Under the pieces are notes generated by a model that worked only from the letters and a program-made list of their open reading frames with translations, searched no databases and had not been told where the DNA came from. From NCBI RefSeq assembly GCF_035653575.1, contig NZ_DASRBQ010000186.1:1-64000 (forward strand): a DNA stretch of 64,000 nucleotides. Direction: 5' to 3'. This document shows, one piece after another, positions 1-8,513 of the stretch. Source of the stretch: Actinocrinis sp035653575 (GTDB lineage: Bacteria; Actinomycetota; Actinomycetes; Streptomycetales; Catenulisporaceae). How positions within the stretch are numbered: position 1 is the first letter of the stretch; each line of letters starts with the position of its first letter. Position numbers and translations under genes: made by a program.

Positions 1-2143
1 TGGCGAGAATCAGGCCGGTGACCGCCGCCAGCAAGGCGGTGGCGACGAGCGGAAGCAGCGACTCGAGCAGCACCGTGAGATACAGGCTGCGCGAGGCGGT
101 GCCGCTGAGCCGCAGCAGGATGAACGGGCGCTTGCGCTCGATCAGCCCGCCGCCCATCGCGACCGCGAGGCTGCACCCGGCCACCAGCAGCGTCAGCCCG
201 ATCATCAGGAAGATGATCCGCTGCGCGGCCTCGATCGCCGCCTGCCTGACCTGCGCGACCTCGCCGAAGGTCTGCGGCTGATTGCCCCCAGCCGACACGT
301 TCGCCCCCGCCAGCGGCGGGATGTGCACGGTCAGGTACGTCCGGACCCGCTCCAGTGTCGCGGCGTCGCTAGTACGCACCATGAGGATATTGAGCCGAAG
401 GTCAGCGAGGTTGCCGGAGTACGCGGGATCGCCACCGGTCACGATCGGGAACTGCATCGCGAGCGGATTGTCGGTGAACAGGTCGGCAGGCAGCAGCTCG
501 ACGGCTTGCGCACCGCGAGGGCAGGTGCCCAGGACCGGCAGCTCACGCAGCGCCGCACAGCTGATCACGCTGTCCGGCCCGGGAGGCGTGTTCGAGTCCG
601 GGCCCCCTTGGCCCGCCCCGCCACTGCTCCGCACCGCGGTCCGCGCGGAGGCCGGAAGCGCGTAAATCGCGATCACGCTGACGCCACGATAGCTCTGCAG
701 GGCGCTGATGGTCTGCGCGGCGAGCTGCGGTGAAAGGCCGTCGTTCGCGTTGTTGCCGTCGGGCCTGGGACCGTCGCTGATGTTGTAGCCGACGCGCAGC
801 ACGTCGTTCAGCTGCGCGTGCGTGCCTCCGGTGGACGCGTGCAGGCCGGTCGACACGATCGTTCCGATCGCCGTGCCGACGAACACCGCGAGCATCAGGC
901 CGCTGACGGTACGGAACGCAGCCCTCGGATTGTCGGCCAGCCGCCGGGCGGCCAGCAGCGAGGGAGCGCCCTTCGCGAGCGCGGCGAGCAGCACCGAGCA
1001 CTTCATGGTGAGCCACGGCCCGGCGATGACCAGGCCGAACATCACCAGCACGAAGCTGGGGAAGGCGATCGCCGGGCTGGTGTCCGAGCCGCCGGAACCG
1101 ACCGCGGCGATGAACAGGGCGGCGCCGAGGAGCAGCGGGATCAGCCGCCACGCGCGGGGCGGCGGCGGAGTGGTGCGCCGGCTCACGCCGAGCGGAGAGA
1201 CCTTCACCCTGCGCAGCGACACGACCGCTGCGGCCGCCGCGATGATCGGGATGAGGACCAGGACCGCGACGTATTCGGCGACGGTCGGCGCGACGGTGTA
1301 CCCGAACACCTTCGCTCCGGTGATGGAGACCTTTGCGACCTGGGGCCGGATGAGGAGGAAGAGGCCGGTGCCGAGCACCGCCCCGAGGATCGCGCCGATC
1401 GCCGCGTCCACCGACGCCATCACGTTGATCTGCCGGAGCTTCGCACCGACAAGCCGCAGCGCGGCGTACCTTTCCTCCCGCCGGGCGGCCGAGAGCCGGG
1501 TCGCGGTGCCGACCAGCACCAGCATCGGCAGCACCATCGCGATCGCGCCGAGCCCGAAGCCGAGCCGGTACACGCTGGTCGTGCCCTGAGAGCGCGGGGC
1601 GGTGTCGATCTTGTCCACCGCGCCGGTTCCCGGGATCGCTGCCAGCTGCGCCGGGGTGTATCCGACCACGATGACGAGTTCGTCCGGCCCGGTGAGCGCC
1701 GCGTCGGTGAGAACGCCGGCCTGCGCTCCCGGGAAGCGGTCGCCGAGCTGGTCGCGCGGCGTGCCGCTCAGCAGCGCCGCCATCGCGGGCGAGACGTAGT
1801 AGCGGCCGGGCCCGGGCATCCGCGCGAGGCCGGGAATCGCCGGCGCTTTGTCGCCGAGGGCTGCGACGTCGAGCCGTTCGATCGTCTGACCCTTGAAGTA
1901 GTCCTCGCTGTAGTTCCACAGCTCCGCGTCGGCGGGCGGCGCGGCGAGGGAGAGGTTAGACAGATCGGCGGCGTGGGTGCATTCCCAGCACTGCCGCGCG
2001 ACGCCGGCCTGGAACGCGTGATAGTCGCCGAGGACGGCGAGCAGCACGGTGACGCCCACGGCGACGGCCAGCGCCGTGGCGATGAGCCGGGTGAGCGCTT
2101 CGCGGCCGCTGCTGAGCGTGAGCCGCAGTCCGAGGCGGATCAT
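1..2143 (-). CDS. FtsX-type ABC transporter permease (C-terminus cut by window edge)
   Basis: Large membrane subunit of an ABC exporter of the MacB/FtsX type. The minus strand stays open from an ATG at 2143 to base 1, so about 714 residues are visible and the C-terminus is missing. The protein starts MIRLGLRLTLSSGREALTRL, has a first membrane helix near residues 20-40, then a long extracytoplasmic stretch. Further hydrophobic clusters, for example near IAMVLPMLVLVG and YVAVLVLIPIIAAAAAV, are followed by a second extracytoplasmic loop. This is the two-loop plan of large FtsX permeases. The start codon overlaps the stop of the upstream ATPase gene (ATGA), so the two are translationally coupled. 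The substrate is unknown. PadR-linked systems of this kind often export drugs or peptides, which is inference here. Confidence 0.85.
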   Translation of the reverse strand, partial: MIRLGLRLTLSSGREALTRLIATALAVAVGVTVLLAVLGDYHAFQAGVARQCWECTHAADLSNLSLAAPPADAELWNYSEDYFKGQTIERLDVAALGDKAPAIPGLARMPGPGRYYVSPAMAALLSGTPRDQLGDRFPGAQAGVLTDAALTGPDELVIVVGYTPAQLAAIPGTGAVDKIDTAPRSQGTTSVYRLGFGLGAIAMVLPMLVLVGTATRLSAARREERYAALRLVGAKLRQINVMASVDAAIGAILGAVLGTGLFLLIRPQVAKVSITGAKVFGYTVAPTVAEYVAVLVLIPIIAAAAAVVSLRRVKVSPLGVSRRTTPPPPRAWRLIPLLLGAALFIAAVGSGGSDTSPAIAFPSFVLVMFGLVIAGPWLTMKCSVLLAALAKGAPSLLAARRLADNPRAAFRTVSGLMLAVFVGTAIGTIVSTGLHASTGGTHAQLNDVLRVGYNISDGPRPDGNNANDGLSPQLAAQTISALQSYRGVSVIAIYALPASARTAVRSSGGAGQGGPDSNTPPGPDSVISCAALRELPVLGTCPRGAQAVELLPADLFTDNPLAMQFPIVTGGDPAYSGNLADLRLNILMVRTSDAATLERVRTYLTVHIPPLAGANVSAGGNQPQTFGEVAQVRQAAIEAAQRIIFLMIGLTLLVAGCSLAVAMGGGLIERKRPFILLRLSGTASRSLYLTVLLESLLPLVATALLAAVTGLILA

Positions 2144-2904
2144 CGGGCGGCCGCCGCCGCGCCGTATCCGGCGGCGACCCGGCCGTCGCGCACCATGACC
2201 TCGCGGTCGGCGCAGGCGGCCACCCGCGCGTCGTGGGTGACCACCACGACCGTGGTGCCTTCCTGCCGCGCGGTGCTCACCAGCAGGTCCATCACCTTCT
2301 CGCCGGTCAGCGAGTCCAGCGCGCCGGTCGGCTCGTCGGCGAAAAGCACCGCGGGCCGGGTGGCCAGGGCGCGGGCTATCGCGACGCGCTGGGCCTGGCC
2401 GCCCGACAGCTCGCCGGTGCGGCGCGCGCCGAGCTCTTCGAGGCCGAGCCGGGCGAGCCAGGACTGCGCGGTCTCGTAGGCGCGCCGCCGCCGGACCTTG
2501 CCGAGCAGCAGCGGCAGCGCGATGTTGTCCAGCGCGGTCAGCTCCGGGACCAGCTGGCCGAACTGGAAGACGAAGCCGAAGGCGGTGCGCCGCAGTTCGG
2601 TGCGCTGGTTCTCGCTAAGGGTGTCGATGCGCCGGCCGTCGAACCGCACCTCGCCGCGGTCGGGCGTGTAGATCCCGGCCAGGCAGTGCAGCAGCGTGGA
2701 CTTGCCCGAACCGCTCGGGCCCATCACCGCCAGCACCTCGCCCTGCGCGACGGTGAGGCTCGCGCCCTGCAGCGCGGGGGTGTGGCCGAAGGAGCGGAAC
2801 AGCTCGCGGGCTTCCAGCATGCTGCCGCGCGCGGCGCCGGGCGGCGCGGGTTCGGCCGAGGGCAGGCCGGATCGGCCCGCGGTCGTTGAGGCCCCGTCGT
2901 TCAT
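2140..2904 (-). CDS. ABC transporter ATP-binding protein, MacB/LolD type
   Basis: Nucleotide-binding subunit (254 aa) that powers the neighbouring FtsX-type permease. It has a Walker A motif GPSGSGKST, a Q-loop in FVFQFGQLVPELT, the ABC signature LSGGQAQRVAIARALA and a Walker B VLFADEP followed by the D-loop. A longer frame exists upstream, but the ATG at 2904 is preferred. It overlaps the stop of the PadR gene by four bases (ATGA) and is preceded by GGGGAAATC. Order padR - ATPase - permease with four-base overlaps at both junctions indicates one operon controlled by the PadR repressor. Function at family level is firm; cargo is not known. Confidence 0.93.
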   Translation of the reverse strand: MNDGASTTAGRSGLPSAEPAPPGAARGSMLEARELFRSFGHTPALQGASLTVAQGEVLAVMGPSGSGKSTLLHCLAGIYTPDRGEVRFDGRRIDTLSENQRTELRRTAFGFVFQFGQLVPELTALDNIALPLLLGKVRRRRAYETAQSWLARLGLEELGARRTGELSGGQAQRVAIARALATRPAVLFADEPTGALDSLTGEKVMDLLVSTARQEGTTVVVVTHDARVAACADREVMVRDGRVAAGYGAAAAAR

Positions 2905-3443
2905 GATTTCCCCGTTTCCGTGGTGCGGACCAGTTCCGCGAGAGAGCCGAGCCTCGCCTCGGTGGCGTCGATCCACCGCAGGTCGGCTTCGAGATGGAAG
3001 AGGCCGTAGTCGGCCAGCAGGACGTCGACGGTCGGGCCGGTGCGCCGCAGCTCGGTCAGCTCGCGCATCCGCCGCAGATGCGCGGCGCGCTGCGCGTCGA
3101 GGTAGTCGGCGGCCGGGTGGCCGAGCATCAGCGCGAGGACGACCTTCGCGAACAGCACGGTCTGCAGGTGCGGTTCGGGCTCGGCCGGCTGCGCGAGCCA
3201 GGACTCGACCTCGCGGCGACCGGTCTCGGTGATCGCGTAGCGCTTGCGGTCCGGGCCGTCGCCGGGCTCCGCCTCACCCGCCGTCACCTTGCCGTCGCGG
3301 GCCAGCCGGCCGAGGGTCGAGTACACCTGCCCGAACGGCAGCGGCTTGCCGCGGCCGAAGAATGCGTCGTAGTCCCGCTTGAGGTCGTAGCCGTGGCTCG
3401 GCTCCCGGTCCAGCAGGCCGAGCAGCGTCAGAGGAACGCTCAT
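2901..3443 (-). CDS. PadR family transcriptional repressor
   Basis: 180-residue winged-helix regulator of the PadR family. The N-terminal part MSVPLTLLGLLDREPSHGYD is the typical PadR opening, followed by the wing segment around LPFGQVYSTLGRLARDGKV. The C-terminal half is the helical dimerisation (Vir) domain. The frame extends upstream to 3581, but the ATG at 3443 gives the normal family length and start. A perfect palindrome, ATACAC-TGA-GTGTAT, sits 9 bases upstream of this start. No Shine-Dalgarno sequence is visible and TATTCT lies just before the ATG, so the message may be leaderless. First gene of the padR-ATPase-permease operon, so most likely an autoregulated repressor of the exporter, released by an unknown ligand. 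Confidence 0.9.
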   Translation of the reverse strand: MSVPLTLLGLLDREPSHGYDLKRDYDAFFGRGKPLPFGQVYSTLGRLARDGKVTAGEAEPGDGPDRKRYAITETGRREVESWLAQPAEPEPHLQTVLFAKVVLALMLGHPAADYLDAQRAAHLRRMRELTELRRTGPTVDVLLADYGLFHLEADLRWIDATEARLGSLAELVRTTETGKS

Positions 3444-3452
3444 GCGGCGAGA

Positions 3453-3471
3453 ATACACTGAGTGTATACAC
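3453..3471 (-). promoter_or_regulatory. PadR operator within probable padR promoter
   Basis: ATACAC (3453-3458), TGA, GTGTAT (3462-3467) is a perfect 6-3-6 palindrome. It overlaps a second perfect palindrome GTGTATACAC at 3462-3471. On the minus strand TTGCTC and TATTCT flank it with an 18-base spacer, a plausible -35/-10 pair, so a bound repressor would cover the promoter core. Length and dyad fit PadR boxes known upstream of padR genes. Binding itself is inference. Confidence 0.6.
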
Positions 3472-3510
3472 GCGAGCAATACTGTTCTGAGCTGCTGGTT
3501 CGCTCGCGGA

Positions 3511-4239
3511 TTAGGTTCGAGCCGGTTCGGCCGGTTCCGGGCCGACCGCCGGGGTACCGGCCTCATCGACGCGGTAGTCACCGGTGCGGACCCGGCCGGA
3601 AGTGATCCGCCAGAGCCCGGCGATCTCGTAATAGGCGCCGTTGACCACTTGCAGGAAGCCGATCGTGATCGGCCACAGCAGCGCGCCGAGGGCCGGCACC
3701 GAATCGACCGGCAGCGTGTAGGCCATGGCGATGCGCGCGGCGCCGTCGGCGAGCATGGTCGCTCCCCAGATCACCGTGGAGACGCGCCAGATCCGGCGGA
3801 ACCTCGGCTCGTGTTCCCAGAGGACGTCCCACGGCGTGCCGTCCGAGCGGAACCGGCCGTCGAACAGCGGCTGCGCGCTCAGGTATACCAGCGGTCTGCG
3901 CGCTCGCGCCGTCGCCGCGAACCAGAGGCCGCCGACCCCGGTGACCCAGCCGTCCCGGGCCAGCAGGAACCGGGGACTGCCGCCGATCGCCGAAACGATC
4001 AGGCTCATCAGCATCATGCCGGCGCCGAAGCCGCCGAGCGCGTCGAGATGCCGCTGGCGTATCCACTGCACCGCGGTGCTCAGCGCCGGAAGCATCGCGC
4101 CGGCGAGCAGCGCCGAGAACACACTCACCCCAGCCGCGCGCAGACCGTAGTAGAGCGCGGTCGGTGCGCCGATGTCCCACAGGGCGATGAGCAGCGTGGC
4201 CCGGCGGCTGCGGCGCACCGCAGGCCTCGGGGCGGTCAC
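3511..4239 (-). CDS. VC0807-type integral membrane protein
   Basis: 242-residue membrane protein of unknown function resembling VC0807-family proteins. Hydrophobic segments appear around ATLLIALWDIGAPTALYYGL, VFSALLAGAMLPAL, FGAGMMLMSLIVSAIGG, VIWGATMLADGAA and LLWPITIGFLQVVNG. A polar segment with YLSAQPLFDG and WEHEPRFRRIWR lies between the third and fourth. The GTG start at 4239 overlaps the stop of the upstream TetR gene (GTGA), so it is co-translated with that regulator. The reading frame runs further upstream, but that part is antisense or out of context. It is probably the target of the adjacent TetR protein. Substrate and role are unknown. Confidence 0.75.
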   Translation of the reverse strand: MTAPRPAVRRSRRATLLIALWDIGAPTALYYGLRAAGVSVFSALLAGAMLPALSTAVQWIRQRHLDALGGFGAGMMLMSLIVSAIGGSPRFLLARDGWVTGVGGLWFAATARARRPLVYLSAQPLFDGRFRSDGTPWDVLWEHEPRFRRIWRVSTVIWGATMLADGAARIAMAYTLPVDSVPALGALLWPITIGFLQVVNGAYYEIAGLWRITSGRVRTGDYRVDEAGTPAVGPEPAEPART

Positions 4240-4892
4240 TTGTGGTCCCGTTGCGTGTCGTCCTCGCGCTGTGTGGCGAGCCGGGCAAGCGTGGTCAGCT
4301 CCCGCACGCATTCCGCCAGGCTCAGGCGCGGCGCAGTGGTCATCCTGGCGATCGCCGCGTCGATGGCCGCTTTGAGGGTCAACGCCATCAGCACCCTGTC
4401 GAACTCGCGAAACTCCCCGTTGCGCTGCCCCTCGCGCAGGATCGGCTCGAGCTCGTTGACGTTGGCCTGCGCGGTCGCCTCGACGCCGAAGCGCAGGGTT
4501 CCGTCGTCCCCGCGCGCGTTCATGCAGATCTCGTACATCGCGCGCACCGCGGGCAGGTGTCCCGCGATCCATTCCAGCTCCGCCTCGATCCGCGCGTTGA
4601 GCTTCCCGGCCGCCGTCGACTCGGCCGCCGTGCGCTCGGCTATCGCCGTCTGCATGCGCACGGCGACATCGACGAGCACGGCGTCCATCAGCTCGTCCTT
4701 CGTGCCGAAGTGGTACGAGATCAGGCGCGTGCTGGAGATCCCGGCCTTGCGCGTGATGCGGGCGAAAGTGGTCTGCGCGTACCCGTTCTCCGCCAGCACC
4801 TCGATCGCCGCCGCGATGATCTGACCGCGCCGCGCGTCCGAGGCGAGCGAGCGCTGCGGCGCTGCGGCCGCGTCCCCGTATTTTACTTGCAT
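4236..4892 (-). CDS. TetR family transcriptional regulator
   Basis: 218-residue TetR-type repressor. The helix-turn-helix lies in about residues 20-70, with IIAAAIEVLAENGYAQTTF and ITRKAGISSTRLISYHFGTK, the typical TetR DNA-binding consensus ending in YHFGTKDEL. The rest is the ligand-binding and dimerisation domain. Its ATG lies inside a perfect dyad (TTTACT-N6-AGTAAA), so self-repression is likely. TAGAAT ends six bases before the ATG and no ribosome-binding site is visible, which suggests a leaderless transcript. The downstream membrane protein gene overlaps it by four bases and is the probable target. Confidence 0.9.
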   Translation of the reverse strand: MQVKYGDAAAAPQRSLASDARRGQIIAAAIEVLAENGYAQTTFARITRKAGISSTRLISYHFGTKDELMDAVLVDVAVRMQTAIAERTAAESTAAGKLNARIEAELEWIAGHLPAVRAMYEICMNARGDDGTLRFGVEATAQANVNELEPILREGQRNGEFREFDRVLMALTLKAAIDAAIARMTTAPRLSLAECVRELTTLARLATQREDDTQRDHK

Positions 4893-4899
4893 GAGTAAA
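4882..4899 (-). promoter_or_regulatory. TetR operator overlapping the tetR start codon
   Basis: TTTACT (4882-4887) and AGTAAA (4894-4899) form a perfect dyad with a six-base centre that contains the start codon (4890-4892). On the minus strand TAGAAT lies immediately upstream, with TTGCGC 16 bases before it, forming a plausible promoter that starts at or near the ATG. A further half-site-like GAGTAA lies about 15 bases upstream. Its position over the transcription and translation start suggests tight autorepression. Confidence 0.55.
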
Positions 4900-5066
4900 T
4901 TCTACGTCAGCTGAGTAAGAGCGCAAGTGGGCCGCCGCGCGCAGGTGTGACGAATCCCTGGGGCGGATTTTGCAAGCCGGGCGTGGAATTTCTGTGACCC
5001 GGCCCCTAGCTTGGGGGTCTCCAAGACTGAAGGGGGACGGAAGCGGTCTGAGGCGAGGTTGAGCGA

Positions 5067-6740
5067 ATGGTCGGGCAGACGGACGCGTGGCTGGTGACGG
5101 CTGCACGTTCCGGGGATCAGGACTCCCTGGACGAGCTGGTCGCGCAGTACCTGCCGTTGGTGTACAACATCGTGGGCCGCGCGCTGGCCCGGCACGCCGA
5201 CGTCGACGACGTGGTGCAGGAGACGATGCTGCGCGTGGTGCGCGGCCTCGGCGGGCTGCGCGACCCGGAACGCTTCCGCTCCTGGCTGGTCGCGGTGGCG
5301 ATGAACCAGGTGCGCGAGCACGCCAGCACACACCGCGACACCGCGCGGCTCGACGAGATCGCCGAACTGGCCGACCCCGGGGCGGACTTCGTCGACCTCA
5401 CGCTGGTCGAGCTCGGGCTCTCCGGCCAGCGCCGCGAGGTCGCGCTGGCCACCCGCTGGCTGGACCCGGACGACCGGCACCTGCTGTCGCTGTGGTGGCT
5501 GGTCAACGCCGGCCATCTGACCCGCGGCGAGCTGGTCTCCGCGCTGGATCTGGACCCGCACCACGTCACGGTGCGGATCGCCCGGATGAAGGCGCAGCTC
5601 GACGGCGCCCGGCTGGTCGTGCGCGCGCTCACCACCAGGCCGCGCTGCCCGGGCCTTTCGGAGGCGATGTTCTCCTGGCGCGGCGAGGAGTCCCCGCTGT
5701 GGCGCAAGCGGTTCGCCCGGCACATCCGCGAATGCGGCTACTGCGCGAGCGCGGAGGCGGATCTCATACCCGCCGAGCGGCTGTTGGCCGGCCTGAGCCT
5801 CGTTCCGCTGCCCGCCGGTTACGCCGCCTACATGCTGGCCTCGACGCATGGGGCGATGCAGGGCGTGACCCACCTGCCGACGAGCTCGGCGCCGTCCGCA
5901 AGCCCCGCGCCGAACGGCTCCGGCTCCGGCAACCGAATACCCGGGCAGCGCGCCAAGCACGGAACGTCGTCGCACCGAGTCGCCCCGCACGCCGGGCACC
6001 TGGGCCATCTGGCAGTCAAGCCGATCATCGCCGCGGTGGTGATCACCGCAGCCGCCGGCGCCGGCATCGTGACGGTGCGCTCGATGGGCACGGACGCGCC
6101 GACCACCAGCCAGTCCTCGCGCGCACTGTCGAGCTCGGCGCCCGGGCTGGTATCCCTCTCCCCCGGCGCGCCACTTTCCTCTGCGGCGGCCGCGACGAGC
6201 GCCGCGGCGAGTCCCAAGACCTCGCCGAGCCCCGCGAAGCCGAGCCCGAGCTCAGCTCCGGCGCAGAAGCCGCGGGTCACCAACACGACCACCGCCGTGG
6301 CGAACGGCACGAACGAGAGCACTGCGGTGCAGCAGGTGCTCGACCTCATCAATCAGGCGCGGGCCCAGGCCGGACTGCCGGCGTACACGATCACGTCAGG
6401 GCTCACCAGCAGCGCCACCACGCACAACCAGACGATGGCCGGCGGCTGCGGCCTCTCCCACCAGTGCCCGGGCGAAGCCCCGCTCGGAGACCGCGAGACC
6501 GCCGCCGGGGTCCAGTGGACCAGCGCGGGCGAGAACATCGGCGAGGGCGGCCCGGTGTCGGATACGCAGTCCGCCATCGCGCAGATGGCCGTCGGCCTGA
6601 CGCAGAGCATGCTCGATGAGAAGCCGCCCAACGACGGTCACCGCCAGAACATCCTGAGCAGTTCCTTCCACCACATCGGCATCGCAGTGTTCCGCGACAG
6701 CTCGGGCACGGTGTGGATGACGCAGGACTTCTCGAACTAA
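5067..6740 (+). CDS. ECF-like sigma factor fused to zinc-anti-sigma-like motif, TM helix and CAP domain
   Basis: 557-residue composite protein. Residues 18-88 are sigma region 2 (LVYNIVGRAL, DVDDVVQETM, FRSWLVAVAMNQVREH). Residues 128-195 look like sigma region 4 (GELVSALDLDPHHVTVRIAR). Residues 219-226 read H-x3-C-x2-C (HIRECGYC), the zinc signature of ZAS anti-sigma factors. One membrane helix spans about 317-337, followed by a Ser/Pro/Ala-rich linker (340-415). A CAP/SCP domain (420-557) keeps the usual His, Glu and His positions (H453, E489, H525). Predicted topology is sigma inside and CAP outside the membrane. This implies a tethered sigma factor that either responds to a surface signal or is released by proteolysis; that is inference. 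A GAGG-rich ribosome-binding site precedes the ATG. No separate anti-sigma gene is adjacent. Confidence 0.85.
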   Translation: MVGQTDAWLVTAARSGDQDSLDELVAQYLPLVYNIVGRALARHADVDDVVQETMLRVVRGLGGLRDPERFRSWLVAVAMNQVREHASTHRDTARLDEIAELADPGADFVDLTLVELGLSGQRREVALATRWLDPDDRHLLSLWWLVNAGHLTRGELVSALDLDPHHVTVRIARMKAQLDGARLVVRALTTRPRCPGLSEAMFSWRGEESPLWRKRFARHIRECGYCASAEADLIPAERLLAGLSLVPLPAGYAAYMLASTHGAMQGVTHLPTSSAPSASPAPNGSGSGNRIPGQRAKHGTSSHRVAPHAGHLGHLAVKPIIAAVVITAAAGAGIVTVRSMGTDAPTTSQSSRALSSSAPGLVSLSPGAPLSSAAAATSAAASPKTSPSPAKPSPSSAPAQKPRVTNTTTAVANGTNESTAVQQVLDLINQARAQAGLPAYTITSGLTSSATTHNQTMAGGCGLSHQCPGEAPLGDRETAAGVQWTSAGENIGEGGPVSDTQSAIAQMAVGLTQSMLDEKPPNDGHRQNILSSSFHHIGIAVFRDSSGTVWMTQDFSN

Positions 6741-6761
6741 GGCTGCTGCAACTAAGGCTGC
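6735..6761 (+). repeat. Short tandem duplication across the stop codon
   Basis: AACTAAGGCTGC occurs at 6735-6746 and again at 6750-6761, a 15-base period that duplicates the TAA stop and what follows. It looks like a small slippage duplication with no coding effect. Confidence 0.7.
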
Positions 6762-6795
6762 AACGCCGGTCGCCGCGCACTCGGCGACCGGCGTT
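6762..6795. terminator. Bidirectional hairpin terminator
   Basis: A perfect 14-base stem (6762-6775 with 6782-6795) with a six-base loop CGCACT. It lies between the convergent sigma-CAP and GH64 genes. No U-tract follows, as is usual in this GC range. Confidence 0.8.
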
Positions 6796-6824
6796 CGGGC
6801 CCGGGCCACACGGCCCGGCCCCGG

Positions 6825-8513
6825 CTAGCCGAAGGTGAACCAGTTGACGTTCACGAAGTCGGCCGGCTGGCCGCTCGCGAAGGTCAGGTACACCGTGTGC
6901 ACTCCGGTCACCCGGCTGATGTTCGCCGGAACAGTGCGCCAGCTCTGCCAGCCGCCGGTGTTGGCGATCGCGAAGCTGCCGATCGGCGCCGCGCCGGGGT
7001 TGTCCAGAGCCACCTGGACCAGTCCGCTGACACCGCTGGCGGCGCCGGACGCCACCCGCGCGCTGAACTGGGTCGCGCCGCCGCTGCCGAAGTCCACGTT
7101 CGCGTAGCCGAGCCAGTCGCCGTTGGCGATCCAGCCGACATCCTGTCCGCCTCCCGTGTCGGAGCAGGCCTCGGTCTGCGTTCCGGACTGGGAGCTGTAG
7201 TTCTCGGCCTGGATCGTGGAGAAGGCGCTGATCGTGCCGCCACCGCCACCGCCACCGCCGGTCGCGGACGCGCTCGGGCTGGGGCTCGGACCGGGGCCCC
7301 CGGACGCGTTGCCGCCACCGACCGCGACGGTCAGCAGCACCGGGTTCGGGTCGTTGACCGCGCCGGACTGGTCCGTGCCGCCGTTGGGCGCCACGTCGTC
7401 GTAGGGGAAGGCGTAGCCGCGGCCGTCCAGGTTCGCCGCGTGCACGATGCGCGCGTAGTGGTTGGTCACGGCGTTCGTGTAGTAGTTCGCGGGATTCTCG
7501 CCGTCCGGCTGGTTCGCGTCGGCCAGCAGCGTGGAGCGGTTGAGCGCGGCACTGATCCGCGCGCTGATGGCATTCTTCTCGGCCGAGCCCGGGGCGAAAG
7601 GCCCCGAGTTGCAGCTGAAGATGTCGGCCGAGGACGGCATGCCGTAGCTCGCGACGCCCGCGAAGTTCAGCTGGCCGCCTGAGACCTGACCGGTGACCGT
7701 GCCCCACTGTGCCTGCGTGTCCACGGTCAGCGGCGTCGTCGAGTACTTCGACCAGACCTGGTTCAGGTAGCCGTTGAAGTAACCGGAGAACAGCGACGAG
7801 TTCATCACGATGCCGTTGGTGGGGCTCAGCGCGCGCAGGTTGCGCCCGCCCGAGGTGACGATGAGCTTGTTCCAGCCGGCGCCGTCGGCGTTGTTCTGCG
7901 CGATGAGGCCGTTGCAGACCGTGTCGAGTCCGTTCGCGGGCATGCCGGACACGTGCTGCTGGCCACCCGAGGAGTTGGTGAGCGTCAGCGAGATCGGGAT
8001 GGAGACGAAGTCGACGTAGCTGATGTTCGCGAACATCTGCGCGCTGTTATAGGTGAACTCGCAGAAGTCCCACATCACGTTGATGCTCGGGTCGCTCGGG
8101 TTGGTGACCGAGGGCTCGACCAGCGCGGGACCCGGGTTGAGCAGGAAGGTGATCGGCGCGCCGATGGAGAACCAGATCCGCGCGCCGGCCAGGTGCGGAA
8201 TGGTGACCGTGACGGTCGAACCGGGCGCGCCCAGCGGAATCGCGCAGTTCGCGCCGAGCGGGGCGCCGGTGGAGCTCGGCGAGGAGGGGTAGTACGGCGT
8301 GTGCCCGTCCGCCTGCAGGAGGTAGAGGGCGTTGCCGTTGTCGATCGCCAGTCCGGTGATGTAGGCGTAGACGGTGTTCGACGTCGTCGCGTTCTGCAGC
8401 GCGATGTTGAGCGTGGGTGCGGTGGCCGAGGCACGGGTGGACAGGACGCCGGCCGTCGCGGCGCCGCCGACCAGCGCGGAGGACGCCACGATGAACTTCC
8501 TGCGGGAGAGCAT
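6825..8513 (-). CDS. Secreted GH64 beta-1,3-glucanase with CBM6, Tat-exported
   Basis: 562-residue extracellular glycosidase. The start MLSRRKFIVA carries a twin-arginine motif and an Ala-rich helix, with likely cleavage after about residue 30 (STRASA), so export is by Tat. Residues about 34-395 resemble the GH64 thaumatin-like laminaripentaose-producing glucanase fold, with blocks WDFCEFTYN, ISYVDFVSIPISLTL and GRGYAFPYDDV. A Gly/Pro/Ser linker follows. Residues about 430-562 form a CBM6-type module (IQAENYSS, SDTGGGQDVGWI, ending FVNVNWFTFG). The ATG at 8513 is chosen because AAGGAG lies 12 bases upstream and the signal peptide begins there; an ATG at 8525 abuts the ribosome-binding site. 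Likely role is attack on fungal or plant beta-1,3-glucan. Its CBM6 is closely related to that of the GH16 protein at 15495-17951. Confidence 0.85.
   Translation of the reverse strand: MLSRRKFIVASSALVGGAATAGVLSTRASATAPTLNIALQNATTSNTVYAYITGLAIDNGNALYLLQADGHTPYYPSSPSSTGAPLGANCAIPLGAPGSTVTVTIPHLAGARIWFSIGAPITFLLNPGPALVEPSVTNPSDPSINVMWDFCEFTYNSAQMFANISYVDFVSIPISLTLTNSSGGQQHVSGMPANGLDTVCNGLIAQNNADGAGWNKLIVTSGGRNLRALSPTNGIVMNSSLFSGYFNGYLNQVWSKYSTTPLTVDTQAQWGTVTGQVSGGQLNFAGVASYGMPSSADIFSCNSGPFAPGSAEKNAISARISAALNRSTLLADANQPDGENPANYYTNAVTNHYARIVHAANLDGRGYAFPYDDVAPNGGTDQSGAVNDPNPVLLTVAVGGGNASGGPGPSPSPSASATGGGGGGGGTISAFSTIQAENYSSQSGTQTEACSDTGGGQDVGWIANGDWLGYANVDFGSGGATQFSARVASGAASGVSGLVQVALDNPGAAPIGSFAIANTGGWQSWRTVPANISRVTGVHTVYLTFASGQPADFVNVNWFTFG

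Noticed and set aside
543..2479. Long open frames on both strands within the permease gene
   Set aside because: The permease reading frame shows membrane helices and a coupled start. The others are Arg-rich shadows without motifs.
4985..5012. Possible autoregulatory ECF promoter (GGAATT with TAGCTT 15 bases later) before the sigma-CAP gene
   Set aside because: Spacing and the -10 sequence do not fit a known ECF promoter well enough to annotate.
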